From assembly GCF_013425525.1 (NCBI RefSeq), contig NZ_JACCKA010000056.1, positions 1-39,324 on the forward strand: 39,324 nucleotides of DNA, in the 5' to 3' direction. Below the pieces are notes generated by a model that made no database searches, was not told the origin of the DNA, and saw nothing but the letters and a program-made list of their open reading frames with translations. Position numbers and translations under genes: made by a program. The DNA comes from Luteimonas salinisoli. Its GTDB lineage: Bacteria; Pseudomonadota; Gammaproteobacteria; Xanthomonadales; Xanthomonadaceae. This document shows, piece by piece, positions 14,160-22,629 of this stretch. The stretch's first letter is position 1. Each line of letters begins with the position of its first letter.

Positions 14160-14660
14160 CTACCGCGGTTCTCGACTCGCCTGCCCGGTGCCGTCCTCGC
14201 GCCGATCCGCTGCGACCGCGCCGCAGGTACGGACGCGCCGGCGGGCGCCCTCGTGCAGGCGCCCGGCCGAGACGATGGCGCGCGCGTGGACTCCCTCGCC
14301 GGCTACCCCGCCCGCATCGAGCAGTTCGACCTTGAACCGGTACAGCCTGCCATCGCGTCCCAGGCAGGTCGCACGGATGCGAACCTTGGCGAACAGCGGC
14401 GTCGCTGCCAGGTGCTTCACGTCGACGCCGACGCCCACCGACACTTCGTCCTCGCCAAGCAGGGGTCGCATCAGTCGCGCCGCCGCCAGTTCCATCAGGC
14501 CGATCATCCGCGCGGTCCCCAGGACGTCCGGGAACTGGTCGTCGTCCTCAAGCCGGAGGTTGCGCGGCGAGTCGGCGGCTACGACGCGATAGTCCAGTTC
14601 GTACGTCTTCCCTTCCGTCAATCGCGCCGCGTCCGCTGGCGCCGCAACCGGGTCACGCAT
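14160..14660 (-). CDS. Thioesterase-like (hotdog fold) protein
   Basis: 166 residues. The pattern YELDYRVVAADSPRNL, MIGLMELAAARLMRPLLGED, then VGVGVDVKHLAATPLFAKVR matches the FlK/fluoroacetyl-CoA-thioesterase-like hotdog group, with the central helix MELAA and a following HLAATP. The last about 25 residues (RRVRTCGAVAADRREDG) look unrelated and may be read-through past an ancestral stop. The gene starts eight bases inside the cupin gene, so the two are translationally coupled. Substrate unknown; acyl-CoA hydrolysis is inference from the fold. Confidence 0.8.
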   Translation of the reverse strand: MRDPVAAPADAARLTEGKTYELDYRVVAADSPRNLRLEDDDQFPDVLGTARMIGLMELAAARLMRPLLGEDEVSVGVGVDVKHLAATPLFAKVRIRATCLGRDGRLYRFKVELLDAGGVAGEGVHARAIVSAGRLHEGARRRVRTCGAVAADRREDGTGQASREPR

Positions 14661-15039
14661 CGCCGTCTCCCGTGGGCACGATGGCGGCGGTCTCGACCAT
14701 CAGGACCACCGCGCGCCCGGGCGCGCGGGTGCGGTGCAGCACGCCCTTGGGTACGACGAAACCTTCCCAGCGCCGCAGGTCCACCGTGCGGTCCTCCAGG
14801 TCGACCAGGAATACGCCATCCAGGACGAAGAAGAATTCGTCGTCATCGACGTGCCGGTGCCAGTGGTATTCCCCCACCATCACGCCGAGCCGGACGACGG
14901 CGTCGTTCACCCTGCACAGGGTCTGGTTGTACCAGCGTTCGGTGCAAGCGACGGCCAATCCGGCGACGTCGATCGTCTCCAGTGCGGGGAACTTGACGTC
15001 CAGATGCGTGGCGTAGGGATAGCTGGTCGGATCCGTCAT
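14653..15039 (-). CDS. Cupin-domain protein
   Basis: 128 residues, single small beta-barrel. The metal motif is EYHWHRHVDDDEFFFVLDG (His59, His61 and/or His63, Glu68) with a late His102 in PKGVLHRT, so a bound metal is likely. The segment VDLRRWEGFVVPKGV is typical of single-domain cupins whose function ranges from isomerase to dioxygenase to storage sensing. It is the first gene of an operon with the thioesterase-like gene and is divergent from a LysR gene, which probably controls it. Confidence 0.85.
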   Translation of the reverse strand: MTDPTSYPYATHLDVKFPALETIDVAGLAVACTERWYNQTLCRVNDAVVRLGVMVGEYHWHRHVDDDEFFFVLDGVFLVDLEDRTVDLRRWEGFVVPKGVLHRTRAPGRAVVLMVETAAIVPTGDGDA

Positions 15040-15136
15040 ATGGGTTCGGCAGCGTTGCGGAAGATGGCACGACTGTACGAATGCCGGTAATTCATGTCCA
15101 ATATATTAATAACTCGGTTTATATATATAAAACGAT
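15040..15136. promoter_or_regulatory. AT-rich divergent promoter region of the cupin operon and LysR gene
   Basis: This 97-bp gap turns abruptly AT-rich at about 15100-15136, in sharp contrast with the GC-rich surroundings. It includes a perfect 14-bp palindrome TTTATATATATAAA at 15118-15131, five bases from the LysR start. The position fits both promoters and a LysR binding site that also autoregulates. No good ribosome site precedes the LysR ATG. Confidence 0.6.
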
Positions 15137-16000
15137 ATGAATCTTAGGCAGATCCAGGTGTTCCTGGCCGTTGCGCGACACGCCGGCTTTTCGGCGGCGG
15201 CGGCAGAGCTGAGGATCGCGCAATCGGCGGTCAGTATCGCGATCCGTCGGCTGGAGGAGGATCTGGGCGCGCGCCTGTTCCATCGCAGCAAGCGGTCGGT
15301 GGAACTGTCGCCGGCCGGACGGGCGTACCTGGCCAGGGCGCAGCCCGCGCTGGCGCAACTCGAACTCGCCCGGCAGGAGTTGCGCGCGCTCGACGCGGGC
15401 ATCGGCGGCACGCTGGTGGTTGCGGCACCGGCGATGGTGACCGGGTTCGCGCTGGCCGCGCCGCTGGCGGCCTTTCAGGCGGCGCACCAGGGCGTGCGGG
15501 TGACCCTGCTGCAGGCTGGCGCGAGCGAGATTGCGCGTCGCGTCGCCGCCGGCGAGGTGGAGCTCGGCGTGATCGCAGGCGACGACGCCGATCCGGGGCT
15601 CGAGGTCATCGCGTTGGCGCATTTCCCGAACGTTGCCTGCATGGCGGCCGCATCGCGATCGGCACCCGGTGCCGCGATGACATGGCCCGAACTGCTGTCG
15701 CAGCCGATCGTCGCATTCCCGGTCGGCTACCATCAGCGCAGCCGCATCGACGCGCAGGCCCGCAGGATCGGTGTGGTGCCCCGGATCGTCATGGAAACCG
15801 AGAACGTCGCGGTCCTGCTGGAGGCGGTACGCCGGGACATCGGCCTGGCGACGTTGCCGGAGCCGGCGGTGCGCGGCGTTGGCGGCCTGGTCACCATGCC
15901 CTTGGAAGGGGATGAGGTTCTGTCCGTCGCCGTCTGTTACCGCCGCGACTATCCGCTGTCGCGCGCGGCGCGGGCGCTGATCGAGCATCTTCGACTATAG
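15137..16000 (+). CDS. LysR-family transcriptional regulator
   Basis: 287 residues. The N-terminal winged helix is clear (MNLRQIQVFLAVARHAGFSA, then AELRIAQSAVSIAIRRLEED and LGARLFHRSKRSVELSPAGR). A LysR substrate domain follows from about residue 90. It resembles CynR/CysB-like regulators of small-molecule metabolism. It is divergent from the cupin/thioesterase operon across an AT-rich 97-bp region, the classical LysR arrangement, so that operon is the probable target. The ATG has no evident Shine-Dalgarno sequence, so translation may be weak or leaderless. Confidence 0.92.
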   Translation: MNLRQIQVFLAVARHAGFSAAAAELRIAQSAVSIAIRRLEEDLGARLFHRSKRSVELSPAGRAYLARAQPALAQLELARQELRALDAGIGGTLVVAAPAMVTGFALAAPLAAFQAAHQGVRVTLLQAGASEIARRVAAGEVELGVIAGDDADPGLEVIALAHFPNVACMAAASRSAPGAAMTWPELLSQPIVAFPVGYHQRSRIDAQARRIGVVPRIVMETENVAVLLEAVRRDIGLATLPEPAVRGVGGLVTMPLEGDEVLSVAVCYRRDYPLSRAARALIEHLRL

Positions 16001-16014
16001 CGCTGCATCAGCGC
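16000..16014. terminator. Hairpin at the end of the LysR gene
   Basis: GCGCTG-CAT-CAGCGC overlaps the last base of the LysR stop. There is no T-run. The remaining 280 bases up to the next start at 16298 hold nothing I can identify. Confidence 0.3.
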
Positions 16015-16297
16015 CGCTGCTGCCATCGGGGAAATCGTGTCGGTGGCGAGCGGGCCAGCTCGAACCGCCATTCGGGAAACACCCGGGGTTCGGGGCGGGC
16101 TCCGATGGGCTCGCCTTTCCTGGGCTGATGCTCGGAATACGCTGTTCGACCCTGACCACGGTCCGTCGCTCCTTTCCGGCGTTTCGTCGGTGGTCGCCCG
16201 GTTTCGTCGCATCCCGACTGGCGCGCCGCCGAGGTGGCTTGCAGGCTGATCCGGCTCGGCCGCGTTGGCGCGGCGTGCTTCGAACGGAGACGTTGAC

Positions 16298-17350
16298 ATG
16301 AAGAAACTCAAGACCGCTCTCGTGGCGATCGCTGCCGTGGTCGTCTTGTGCGGACTGGCGATGTTCTATCCGCTGGTGCCCGGCACCAAGGCGCCGCCGG
16401 CGCAGCCGCATTCCGTATTCGAAGAAGACCTCACCCGGGCGCTGAGGGATTTCGCCGAGGCCCGCGAAAGCATCGACGCCGTGGTGATTGCGTCTTCGAA
16501 AGAGGTGCTCTTCGTCCACGGCGCTGCGCATCTGCCGATCAACACCCACTCGGTCCGCAAGAGCGTCATGAGCGTGCTGATCGGGATGGCGGTCCTGGAG
16601 GGGAAGCTCGAGGTCACGGACAGCCTGGCGAAGCTCGGCATAGACGATGAGGCGATGCCGCTGACCGACCTCGAGAAAACGGCCACGGTTGCGGACCTGC
16701 TCAAGGCGAGGTCGGGCATCTACATCGAGGCGGCCGGCGAGACCGAGGACATGAAGGCGGGGCGGCCGCGGCGCGGACAGTACCGGCCCGGCGCGCACTA
16801 CTACTACAACAACTGGGACTTCAACGCGCTGGGTACCGTGCTCGCCGCCAGCACCGGCGCGGCGCCGGAGCAGCACATGCGTCGGCTTGCCGGGCGGCTC
16901 GGGTTTCAGGACTACGAGGCCGGTCACTTCTACTACCAGACCGCGCGCGATTCGGAGCACGACCAGTACACCATCTTCATGTCGGCGCGGGATCTCGCCC
17001 GTGTCGGGCAGATGATGTTGCGGCAGGGTCGAGACCCGGCGGGAGGGTCGCTGGTGTCGGCCGAGTGGGTCGCCGATTCGACCAGGCCGTACTCCCGGCT
17101 CGTCGACCGCGATCCATTGGACGGCTATGGGTACCTCTGGAGCCTCGATGCCGACACGGGCACATACTGGGCCACCGGTTGGGGCGGGCAGTTCATGCTG
17201 GTGGACCCGCGCAACGATCTGGTGATCGTGGCGCGCAACGACACCGGCCGACGGCTGGGACAGCTGGGTTGGCTGGTGCTGTTGGACAAGTCGAGCCAGG
17301 GCAGCCTCGCCGATATGGAAGCGCTGCGCGCAATGGCGACGCGCAGGTGA
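16298..17350 (+). CDS. Beta-lactamase-family serine hydrolase, exported
   Basis: 350 residues. GGAGA seven bases upstream fixes ATG 16298. The N-terminus is a signal or anchor helix (TALVAIAAVVVLCGLAMFYP). The class C/PBP-type fold shows the nucleophile motif S-V-R-K (Ser85, Lys88) in THSVRKSVMS and the Y-N-N motif (Tyr170) in YNNWDFNALG; a W-A-T-G-W-G-G stretch near residue 290 stands where the KTG/HxG box is expected. Members include esterases, peptidases and transpeptidase-like enzymes. The ordinary beta-lactamase role is unlikely to be inferred from this alone. It is a single gene, followed by a strong hairpin. Confidence 0.88.
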   Translation: MKKLKTALVAIAAVVVLCGLAMFYPLVPGTKAPPAQPHSVFEEDLTRALRDFAEARESIDAVVIASSKEVLFVHGAAHLPINTHSVRKSVMSVLIGMAVLEGKLEVTDSLAKLGIDDEAMPLTDLEKTATVADLLKARSGIYIEAAGETEDMKAGRPRRGQYRPGAHYYYNNWDFNALGTVLAASTGAAPEQHMRRLAGRLGFQDYEAGHFYYQTARDSEHDQYTIFMSARDLARVGQMMLRQGRDPAGGSLVSAEWVADSTRPYSRLVDRDPLDGYGYLWSLDADTGTYWATGWGGQFMLVDPRNDLVIVARNDTGRRLGQLGWLVLLDKSSQGSLADMEALRAMATRR

Positions 17351-17362
17351 GACCCGTCGCTG

Positions 17363-17390
17363 CCGCGCTACCGGAGCCGGTAGTGCGCGG
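17363..17390. terminator. Strong hairpin after the serine hydrolase gene
   Basis: CTACCGG at 17368-17374 pairs with CCGGTAG at 17377-17383, and CCGCG/CGCGG extends the stem past a small bulge. It starts 13 bases after the stop. It lacks a T-run but is the strongest stem in this gap. Confidence 0.5.
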
Positions 17391-17584
17391 TGCACATGCG
17401 CGGCCGCAGTGGCGCGGCGGACGGCGGCGCCCTGTCGGTGCCGCCAGCCGTTGTCGCGATGGTCCGCTGTCGCCCGCGGGCGCACATCTGGACGCTCGCT
17501 GACCGCAGAGCGTCGCCGGTTCGACCGGGACGTTTGCGCGCTGCGCCCGCGGCGTGTCCAATACCCGTCCCGGTCGAGAATGCG

Positions 17585-18274
17585 ATGCCCATGGAATCCG
17601 ATCCCACCGAGCGTGCCGAACTGCCCGTCCTTTCGCCCGGCGAGGCGCGCGTGCTGGGCTGCCTGATCGAGAAGGAAGCGACCACGCCCGACCTCTACCC
17701 GCTGACCGTCAGCGCCGCGCAGTCGGCCGCCAACCAGAAGACCGCGCGCGATCCGGTCATGGCGCTCGATCAGGGCGCGGTGAACCACGCGCTGCGCCGG
17801 CTGGAGCAGCTGGGCCTGGCGAAGCAGGTGTTCTCCAGCCGCGCCGAGCGCTACGAGCATCGCACCGGCGCCCACTTCAGCCTGCCGCAGCAGCAGGCGA
17901 CGCTGCTCGGCCTGCTGCTGCTGCGCGGCCCCCAGACCGTGCACGAACTGCTCGCGCGCAGCGAGCGCCTGTGCCGGTTCTCCGACGCCGAGGACGTGCG
18001 TCATCATCTCGATCGCCTGTGTCAGCGGCAGCCGGCGCTGGCGGTGCTGGTGCCGCGCGGCCCGGGCCAGCGCGAGGACCGCTACGCGCACCTGCTGTCG
18101 GGAGATGTGGATGTCGGCGCCATCGCCGCGCGTGTGCCGGCCCACGCCGTCGCCGGCGCACCGGCGTCGGCGCTGGAGGCGCGCCTGCAGGCGCTGGAAA
18201 CCGAGGTCGCGGAGCTGCGCGGGCAGGTGGCGCGGCTGCTGGATGCGGCGCGGCCGGATTCGACCGAAGCGTGA
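17585..18274 (+). CDS. YceH family (DUF480) protein
   Basis: 229 residues (227 if the second ATG at 17591 is used). The family signature is plain: [20 protein letters not shown], then [20 protein letters not shown] and the second winged helix with [20 protein letters not shown]. YceH-type proteins fold as tandem winged helices and have no established function. The C-terminus (about 195-225, [19 protein letters not shown]) is a short coiled coil. No strong ribosome site is seen. It is monocistronic, 191 bases before the membrane AraC gene. Confidence 0.92.
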   Translation: MPMESDPTERAELPVLSPGEARVLGCLIEKEATTPDLYPLTVSAAQSAANQKTARDPVMALDQGAVNHALRRLEQLGLAKQVFSSRAERYEHRTGAHFSLPQQQATLLGLLLLRGPQTVHELLARSERLCRFSDAEDVRHHLDRLCQRQPALAVLVPRGPGQREDRYAHLLSGDVDVGAIAARVPAHAVAGAPASALEARLQALETEVAELRGQVARLLDAARPDSTEA

Positions 18275-18465
18275 CGGGGCCCCCGCGATCGGCGGGCGAC
18301 CCGGCCGGTCGTCGGCGGCGGTGCAGCGGGGTGGCGCCGAATCGCGACGCGCCGTACGCGCCGATGCGTCCTTGGCGGTCCCGGGCCGGGGGGCGGCGGC
18401 ACGGTGCGCTGGTCGGGCGGAGGCCGCGGTAGCGGCTTGCGCGGGAGGCGGGGGAGGGAACGGGC

Positions 18466-19494
18466 ATGGATCTGGCGCTGCACCTGATGGTGGGATTCTC
18501 GCTGGGCATGGCGGCGCTGCTCATGGCGGTGCTCGCCGGCGGGCATCGACGGCTGGCATTGCCCTGGCAGTCCCGGCTGGCCGGCCTGGTCATGCTGGCG
18601 GGATTGGCGATCACCCAGCTCGGGCATCTGGAGTTCGCGACGGCCGCAGTGGACGCGCCGCCGCGCCGCTACGTGGTGGTGGTGTTCCTGCAGTCGGTGG
18701 GCTTCTACTGGCTGCTGCTCGGCGCACTGCGTCCGGAAGGGGACTGGCGCCGGGTCGAATGGGCGCTGCCGGCCGCCGTGCTGGCGCTCTCCCTCGCGGT
18801 TCCGTTGGCGTGGGCGGTGCCGTTGGCCCTGGCGCTCGGCGCCGCCGCGGCATCGCATCTGTGCATCCTGGTCTATCGTCTGCGCGCGCTGCGGAGCCGG
18901 TTCGTGCTGGAGCTGCGGGTCCTGGGCCTGTTCGCGCTGATGGCGGTGGCGGTGGCGCTCAGCGGGCTGCTGGCGCCCGCTGGACTGGGCTGGTACGGCT
19001 ATGCCTGGACCTATGCGGCGCTGATCGCGCTGGGATTCCTGGTGGTCGGCTGGCTGCTGCTCAGCGTGCCGGACCTGGTGCCGAAGACGCGCGAGGCGGT
19101 GGCCGTGGCCTATGCCCAGTCGACCCTGGAGCGGGTCGATCGCGAGGCGATGACGGCGCGCTTGCGACAGTTGTTCGAGCAGGAACGGGTGCACCTGTCG
19201 GAGTCGCTGAGCCTCGCCAACGTGGCCGAGATGCTGGGGCTCAGCGCCCACCAGCTGTCGGAGCTGGTCAACACCGAGTTCGGCCTCGGTTTCTCGCGCC
19301 TGGTCCGGCAGTACCGGGTGGAGACCGCGAAGCGGATGCTGCTCGACGAGCCGCGCGCCTCGGTGCTGTCGGTGGGCATGGCGGCCGGCTTCAACTCCCA
19401 GTCCAGCTTCTACGTTGCGTTCAAGGAGCAGGTCGGCGAGGTGCCCGGCGAGTACCGCCGGCGCCGTCTGGCGGCCGCGAACGGTTCCGGATGA
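18466..19494 (+). CDS. Membrane-anchored AraC-family transcriptional regulator
   Basis: 342 residues. The first about 205 are six or seven hydrophobic helices (LHLMVGFSLGMAALLMAVLA onward, ending LIALGFLVVGWLLLSVPDLV). A linker leads to a C-terminal AraC DNA-binding domain (about 240-338: LSLANVAEMLGLSAHQLSEL, then FSRLVRQYRVETAKRMLLDE and GFNSQSSFYVAFKEQVGEVP). A regulator with a multi-helix membrane sensor is unusual but a known AraC subgroup. A strong GGGGAGGGA sits about seven bases upstream. The small membrane protein at 19660, transcribed in the same direction, is a candidate partner or target. Confidence 0.9.
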   Translation: MDLALHLMVGFSLGMAALLMAVLAGGHRRLALPWQSRLAGLVMLAGLAITQLGHLEFATAAVDAPPRRYVVVVFLQSVGFYWLLLGALRPEGDWRRVEWALPAAVLALSLAVPLAWAVPLALALGAAAASHLCILVYRLRALRSRFVLELRVLGLFALMAVAVALSGLLAPAGLGWYGYAWTYAALIALGFLVVGWLLLSVPDLVPKTREAVAVAYAQSTLERVDREAMTARLRQLFEQERVHLSESLSLANVAEMLGLSAHQLSELVNTEFGLGFSRLVRQYRVETAKRMLLDEPRASVLSVGMAAGFNSQSSFYVAFKEQVGEVPGEYRRRRLAAANGSG

Positions 19495-19659
19495 TCATCC
19501 TGGAACCGTGCAAGTCATTGATCCTGGTTCGATCCGGCCCGCCGACCGGTCGATCCGCTCCGGATTGATCTTTCCGGAAGCGCGCGCCATCCGCCCCGGC
19601 CCAAGCTGGCGCCACCTTCAATCCTGAGGTGCCACATGCTCGAGCTAGGAGACTTTGTC

Positions 19660-20076
19660 ATGACACACATCGCCTATGGCCTGTATCTCGCGATCTCCAT
19701 CGGAATGACCATCTGGGTGGCGCGCGCGCTGTCGAGCAATGGGGAGGTCTTCCTGGTCCGCTGCTTCGGCCAGGACCGCGAGCTGGCCACCTCGACCAAC
19801 CGCCTGCTGGTGATCGGGTTCTACCTGGTCAACCTGGGCTTCATCAGCTACCGGTTGAACGACTGGCAGGTCGACACCGTGGCCCTGATCCCCGAGGTCG
19901 GGTCGCGGGTCGGCATCTCGCTGCTGGTCCTGGGCCTGATGCACTTCTTCAACATGTTGTTGATCGCCCGCTTCGGGCGGGCGGTGAAGGAGTGGGCGGA
20001 GGAGCAGGAATGGACGGAGGAGCAGGCGGCCGAGACGGATCCGGATGCCGGTCTCACGCTGCGCACGCGTCGGTAA
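19660..20076 (+). CDS. Small integral membrane protein of unknown function
   Basis: 138 residues from ATG 19660, preceded by AGGAG at eight bases. (The earlier ATG at 19636 also has a weaker site; I prefer the later one because it gives the usual hydrophobic start.) Three membrane helices are visible: IAYGLYLAISIGMTIWVARA, LLVIGFYLVNLGFISYRLN and ISLLVLGLMHFFNMLLIARF. The last 35 residues form an acidic, Glu/Trp-rich cytoplasmic tail. I recall similar proteins of unknown function in actinobacteria and xanthomonads. It follows the membrane AraC gene by 165 bases in the same direction. Confidence 0.8.
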   Translation: MTHIAYGLYLAISIGMTIWVARALSSNGEVFLVRCFGQDRELATSTNRLLVIGFYLVNLGFISYRLNDWQVDTVALIPEVGSRVGISLLVLGLMHFFNMLLIARFGRAVKEWAEEQEWTEEQAAETDPDAGLTLRTRR

Positions 20077-20257
20077 GCCTGTTGGGGGCGGCCGGCGATG
20101 GGGCGATCCGCCCGGATCGGGGCACGACCGGGCGGAAGCGCGACTCCCGTTGGGTGGGGCGGCCTGGGGCCGGGCCTTGCCCCGTTCCACGGCCCCAGCG
20201 GCCTGGGCCGTTTCATGGTCCTATAGTGGTCGCTGGTTGCTCATCCCGAGGCCTGCC

Positions 20258-21115
20258 GTGCTGCGCCGCCCCTTGCCCGCGTTGCGTCCGTTCGTCGCCC
20301 TGTTGTGGGCGCAGGCGGCGACGCCCGTGCGCGATGCGCCGGTGCCGATGCCGTACGAACACGTCCTTCCGACCGGCAGGATGCACCTGGCCATCCGGCT
20401 GGGCGAGGCGCCGCTGCGGCTGGTCGATGGCGCCGGCCGCGCGATCGCGACGCCGGGCCACGCGGTGCTCGGCGGCGCCCGCGATACGTACTACGCCAAG
20501 GAGGCCGGGCCCCCGTCGCCCTCTGTCGGCGCACAGTTCCTGCCCGGCGCTGCGCGGGCGCTGTTCGGGGCGGCGGCGGGCGAACTGGCCGGGTGCCATG
20601 TGCCGCTCGAGGCGCTGTCCGGCGCCTGCGCCGGCCGCCTGCGCGAGCGCCTGCTGGCCGAGCCGACTGCGGAAGGCCGCCTCGACCTGCTGGAAGCCTT
20701 TCTGGCGGCGCGCCTGCCCAGGGCGCGCGGGCTGCACCCGGCGGTGGCCGAGGCGCTGGCCGGCTTCGCCGGGGGCCACAGCGTCGCCGAGGTGGTCGCC
20801 GACAGCGGCTATAGCCACCGCCATCTGGGGGCGCTGTTCGTCGATGCCGTCGGCCTGACCCCGCAGCGGTATCGGCGGGTGCGCAGGTTCCAGCTCGCGC
20901 TCGCGGCGCACCGGCGCGCAGCGGACATGCCCTGGGTTCGACTGGCCCATCTCGCGGGCTACAGCGACCAGGCGCATTTCGTGCGTGAGTTCCGCGCCTT
21001 CACCGGCGTGCGCCCGCAGGAGTACCGCCGGGCGGCACCGGTGGCGCGGCATCATCTTCCGGTCGCGGCCGATCGGGTCGATTTCGTTCAAGACCGGGGC
21101 GCCGCGGCCGGCTAG
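20258..21115 (+). CDS. AraC-family transcriptional regulator
   Basis: About 285 residues from GTG 20258 with CGAGG upstream. The N-terminal part (MPYEHVLPTGRMHLAIRLGE, then GHAVLGGARDTYYAKE) resembles the DUF6597-type domain found in some cytoplasmic AraC regulators. The C-terminal AraC domain spans about 163-258: HSVAEVVADSGYSHRHLGAL, VGLTPQRYRRVRRFQLALAA and LAHLAGYSDQAHFVREFRAF. There is no membrane segment. It is followed within 35 bases by the VOC and then the NIPSNAP genes, so it probably controls or is co-transcribed with them. Confidence 0.88.
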   Translation: MLRRPLPALRPFVALLWAQAATPVRDAPVPMPYEHVLPTGRMHLAIRLGEAPLRLVDGAGRAIATPGHAVLGGARDTYYAKEAGPPSPSVGAQFLPGAARALFGAAAGELAGCHVPLEALSGACAGRLRERLLAEPTAEGRLDLLEAFLAARLPRARGLHPAVAEALAGFAGGHSVAEVVADSGYSHRHLGALFVDAVGLTPQRYRRVRRFQLALAAHRRAADMPWVRLAHLAGYSDQAHFVREFRAFTGVRPQEYRRAAPVARHHLPVAADRVDFVQDRGAAAG

Positions 21116-21150
21116 TGTGGCGCCAGGTCACCACCCACAGGAGCTCCCGC

Positions 21151-21633
21151 ATGGCCATCCACGAAGTGTTCGCCTATCTGTGCGTCGCCGACACCGATGC
21201 CGCGATCCGCTTCTACGCCAGCGCCTTCGGCGCCACCGAGAAGTTCCGCCTGACCGAGCCGGGCGGACGCATCGGCCATGCCGAGATGGACTTCGGCGGG
21301 TGGACGGTGATGCTCTGCGACGAGTACCCGGAATACGGCATCCGGGCGCCGGTCTCCGGGGTCGGCAGTTCGGTCACCCTGCACCTGCATGTCGACGATG
21401 CCGATGCCGTGATCGCCCAGGCGCTGGCGTCCGGCGCGACGCTGGAGCGGCCGGCCAGCGACGCCTTCTACGGCGAGCGCGGTGGTAGCGTCTACGACCC
21501 CTTCGGGCACCGCTGGCTGATCGGACACAGCATCGAGGACGTGTCGGTCGCGGAAATGCAGCGGCGCTACGATGCGTTGATGCGCACCGAAGGCGATCCC
21601 TGTTCCAGGACGGGGCACTCCAGTGACGGGTAG
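21151..21633 (+). CDS. VOC superfamily (glyoxalase/PhnB-like) protein
   Basis: 160 residues. AGGAG eight bases upstream supports ATG 21151 over the earlier in-frame ATG. The VOC pattern is clear: VFAYLCVADTDAAIRFYASA, GATEKFRLTEPGGRIGHAEM, then VTLHLHVDDADAVIAQALAS and a closing DPFGHRWLIGH. The His-Glu pattern suggests a divalent metal. The PhnB-like branch has diverse or unknown substrates. It is the middle gene of an AraC/VOC/NIPSNAP run. Confidence 0.88.
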   Translation: MAIHEVFAYLCVADTDAAIRFYASAFGATEKFRLTEPGGRIGHAEMDFGGWTVMLCDEYPEYGIRAPVSGVGSSVTLHLHVDDADAVIAQALASGATLERPASDAFYGERGGSVYDPFGHRWLIGHSIEDVSVAEMQRRYDALMRTEGDPCSRTGHSSDG

Positions 21634-21651
21634 GGCGCTGTCGGCAGGGCC

Positions 21652-21975
21652 ATGATCACCTGTGTCGTCCACTACACCATCGATCCCGGCAAGGTCGAGT
21701 CATTCGAACGCTTCGCGCTGGAATGGATGCGGCTGGTCGACAAGCACGGCGGGCGCCACCACGGCTATTTCCTGCCGGGCGAGGGCGCCAGCGACAAGGC
21801 GCTGGCCTTGTTCAGCTTCGACAGCCTGGCCGCCTACGAGCGCTATCGGGCGCTGTTCGGCAAGGACCCGGAGTTCGTCGCCGCCGACAGGATCCGCGAC
21901 GAGTCGGGCTGCGTGCTGCGCTACGAGCGCACCTTCATGCGGCCGCTGCTGCCGGGCGCGGACGACGCCTCCTGA
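21652..21975 (+). CDS. NIPSNAP family protein
   Basis: 107 residues, a small dimeric alpha/beta-barrel. Features: VHYTIDPGKVESFERFALEW, then HHGYFLPGEGASDKALALFS and the late RDESGCVLRYERTFMRPL. NIPSNAP members are of unclear biochemical function in bacteria; several occur near glyoxalase-fold genes. It starts 18 bases after the VOC stop, so co-transcription is likely. Only a weak AGGG precedes the ATG. A strong terminator-type hairpin follows. Confidence 0.85.
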   Translation: MITCVVHYTIDPGKVESFERFALEWMRLVDKHGGRHHGYFLPGEGASDKALALFSFDSLAAYERYRALFGKDPEFVAADRIRDESGCVLRYERTFMRPLLPGADDAS

Positions 21976-21976
21976 G

Positions 21977-22000
21977 CAATCCGCGCCCGGGGGCGGATTG
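21977..22000. terminator. Bidirectional terminator hairpin
   Basis: CAATCCGC at 21977-21984 is complementary to GCGGATTG at 21993-22000, and CCC/GGG in the loop can extend the stem. It begins two bases after the NIPSNAP stop and lies between convergent genes (gluconokinase ends at 22051). TTC follows, a weak T-tract. Confidence 0.65.
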
Positions 22001-22050
22001 TTCTCGCGAGAGCGTGCCGTGCACGCCGACGCCGCCGGCGGTGCCGCGAA

Positions 22051-22629
22051 TCACCGCGCTGGGCGGGAGCCGCTGTCCGGGCGGGTCGCCGAGCACCGGG
22101 CCATGAACCCGCGCACTGCCTCCGCGGCCTGCCGGTGGATCCGGTCGACGTCCTGCGCGACGTCCACGACCACGATGTCCGGCTCGTCGAGCGGCGCTTC
22201 CAGCGCCACGAACTGGCTGTCGAGCAGGCTGGCGGGGGCGAAGTGGCCGGTGCGGGCCTGCATCCGGCTACGAATCAACTCCCGGTCGCCGGCCAGGTAG
22301 AGAAACAGGGTCGGATAGCCCAGTTCGCGAAAGCGCTGGCGATGGGCGCGGCGCAGGCCCGAATAGGCCAGCACACAGCTCTCGCCGGCGCGACGGGACA
22401 CGCGCAGCGCCTGGCACAGGGCGGCGATCCAAGGCTCGCGCATGGCGTCGGTCAGCGGCTCGCCACGGGCCATGCGCTCCCGGTTTGCGGATGGATGGAA
22501 GTCGTCGGCCTCGAGCAGGCGGGAACCGAACTCCGTCGCCAGGTGGGCGGCCAGGGTGGACTTGCCGCAACCGGCGACGCCCATCGCGACGACCAGGACC
22601 GGTGTTGCGATGGTGGCGGCGTCGCTCAT
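22051..22629 (-). CDS. gntK: Gluconokinase
   Basis: 192 residues, cytoplasmic. The Walker A motif GVAGCGKST (Gly17-Thr25) is followed by the GntK features [54 protein letters not shown] and [18 protein letters not shown]. Gluconokinase phosphorylates D-gluconate to 6-phosphogluconate. The start overlaps the GH94 stop by four bases (ATGA), so it is the last gene of the transporter/phosphorylase operon. Gluconate is a product expected of cellobionate phosphorolysis, which gives the pair a coherent role. Confidence 0.92.
   Translation of the reverse strand: MSDAATIATPVLVVAMGVAGCGKSTLAAHLATEFGSRLLEADDFHPSANRERMARGEPLTDAMREPWIAALCQALRVSRRAGESCVLAYSGLRRAHRQRFRELGYPTLFLYLAGDRELIRSRMQARTGHFAPASLLDSQFVALEAPLDEPDIVVVDVAQDVDRIHRQAAEAVRGFMARCSATRPDSGSRPAR

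Noticed and set aside
16037..16249. 70-codon frame between the LysR gene and the serine hydrolase
   Set aside because: No ribosome site, no domain, and composition like a random GC-rich frame.
19501..19545. GGAACC/GGTTC pair and repeated ATCCTGG after the membrane AraC gene as an operator
   Set aside because: Matches of five to seven bases in a short gap are expected by chance and no symmetry extends further.
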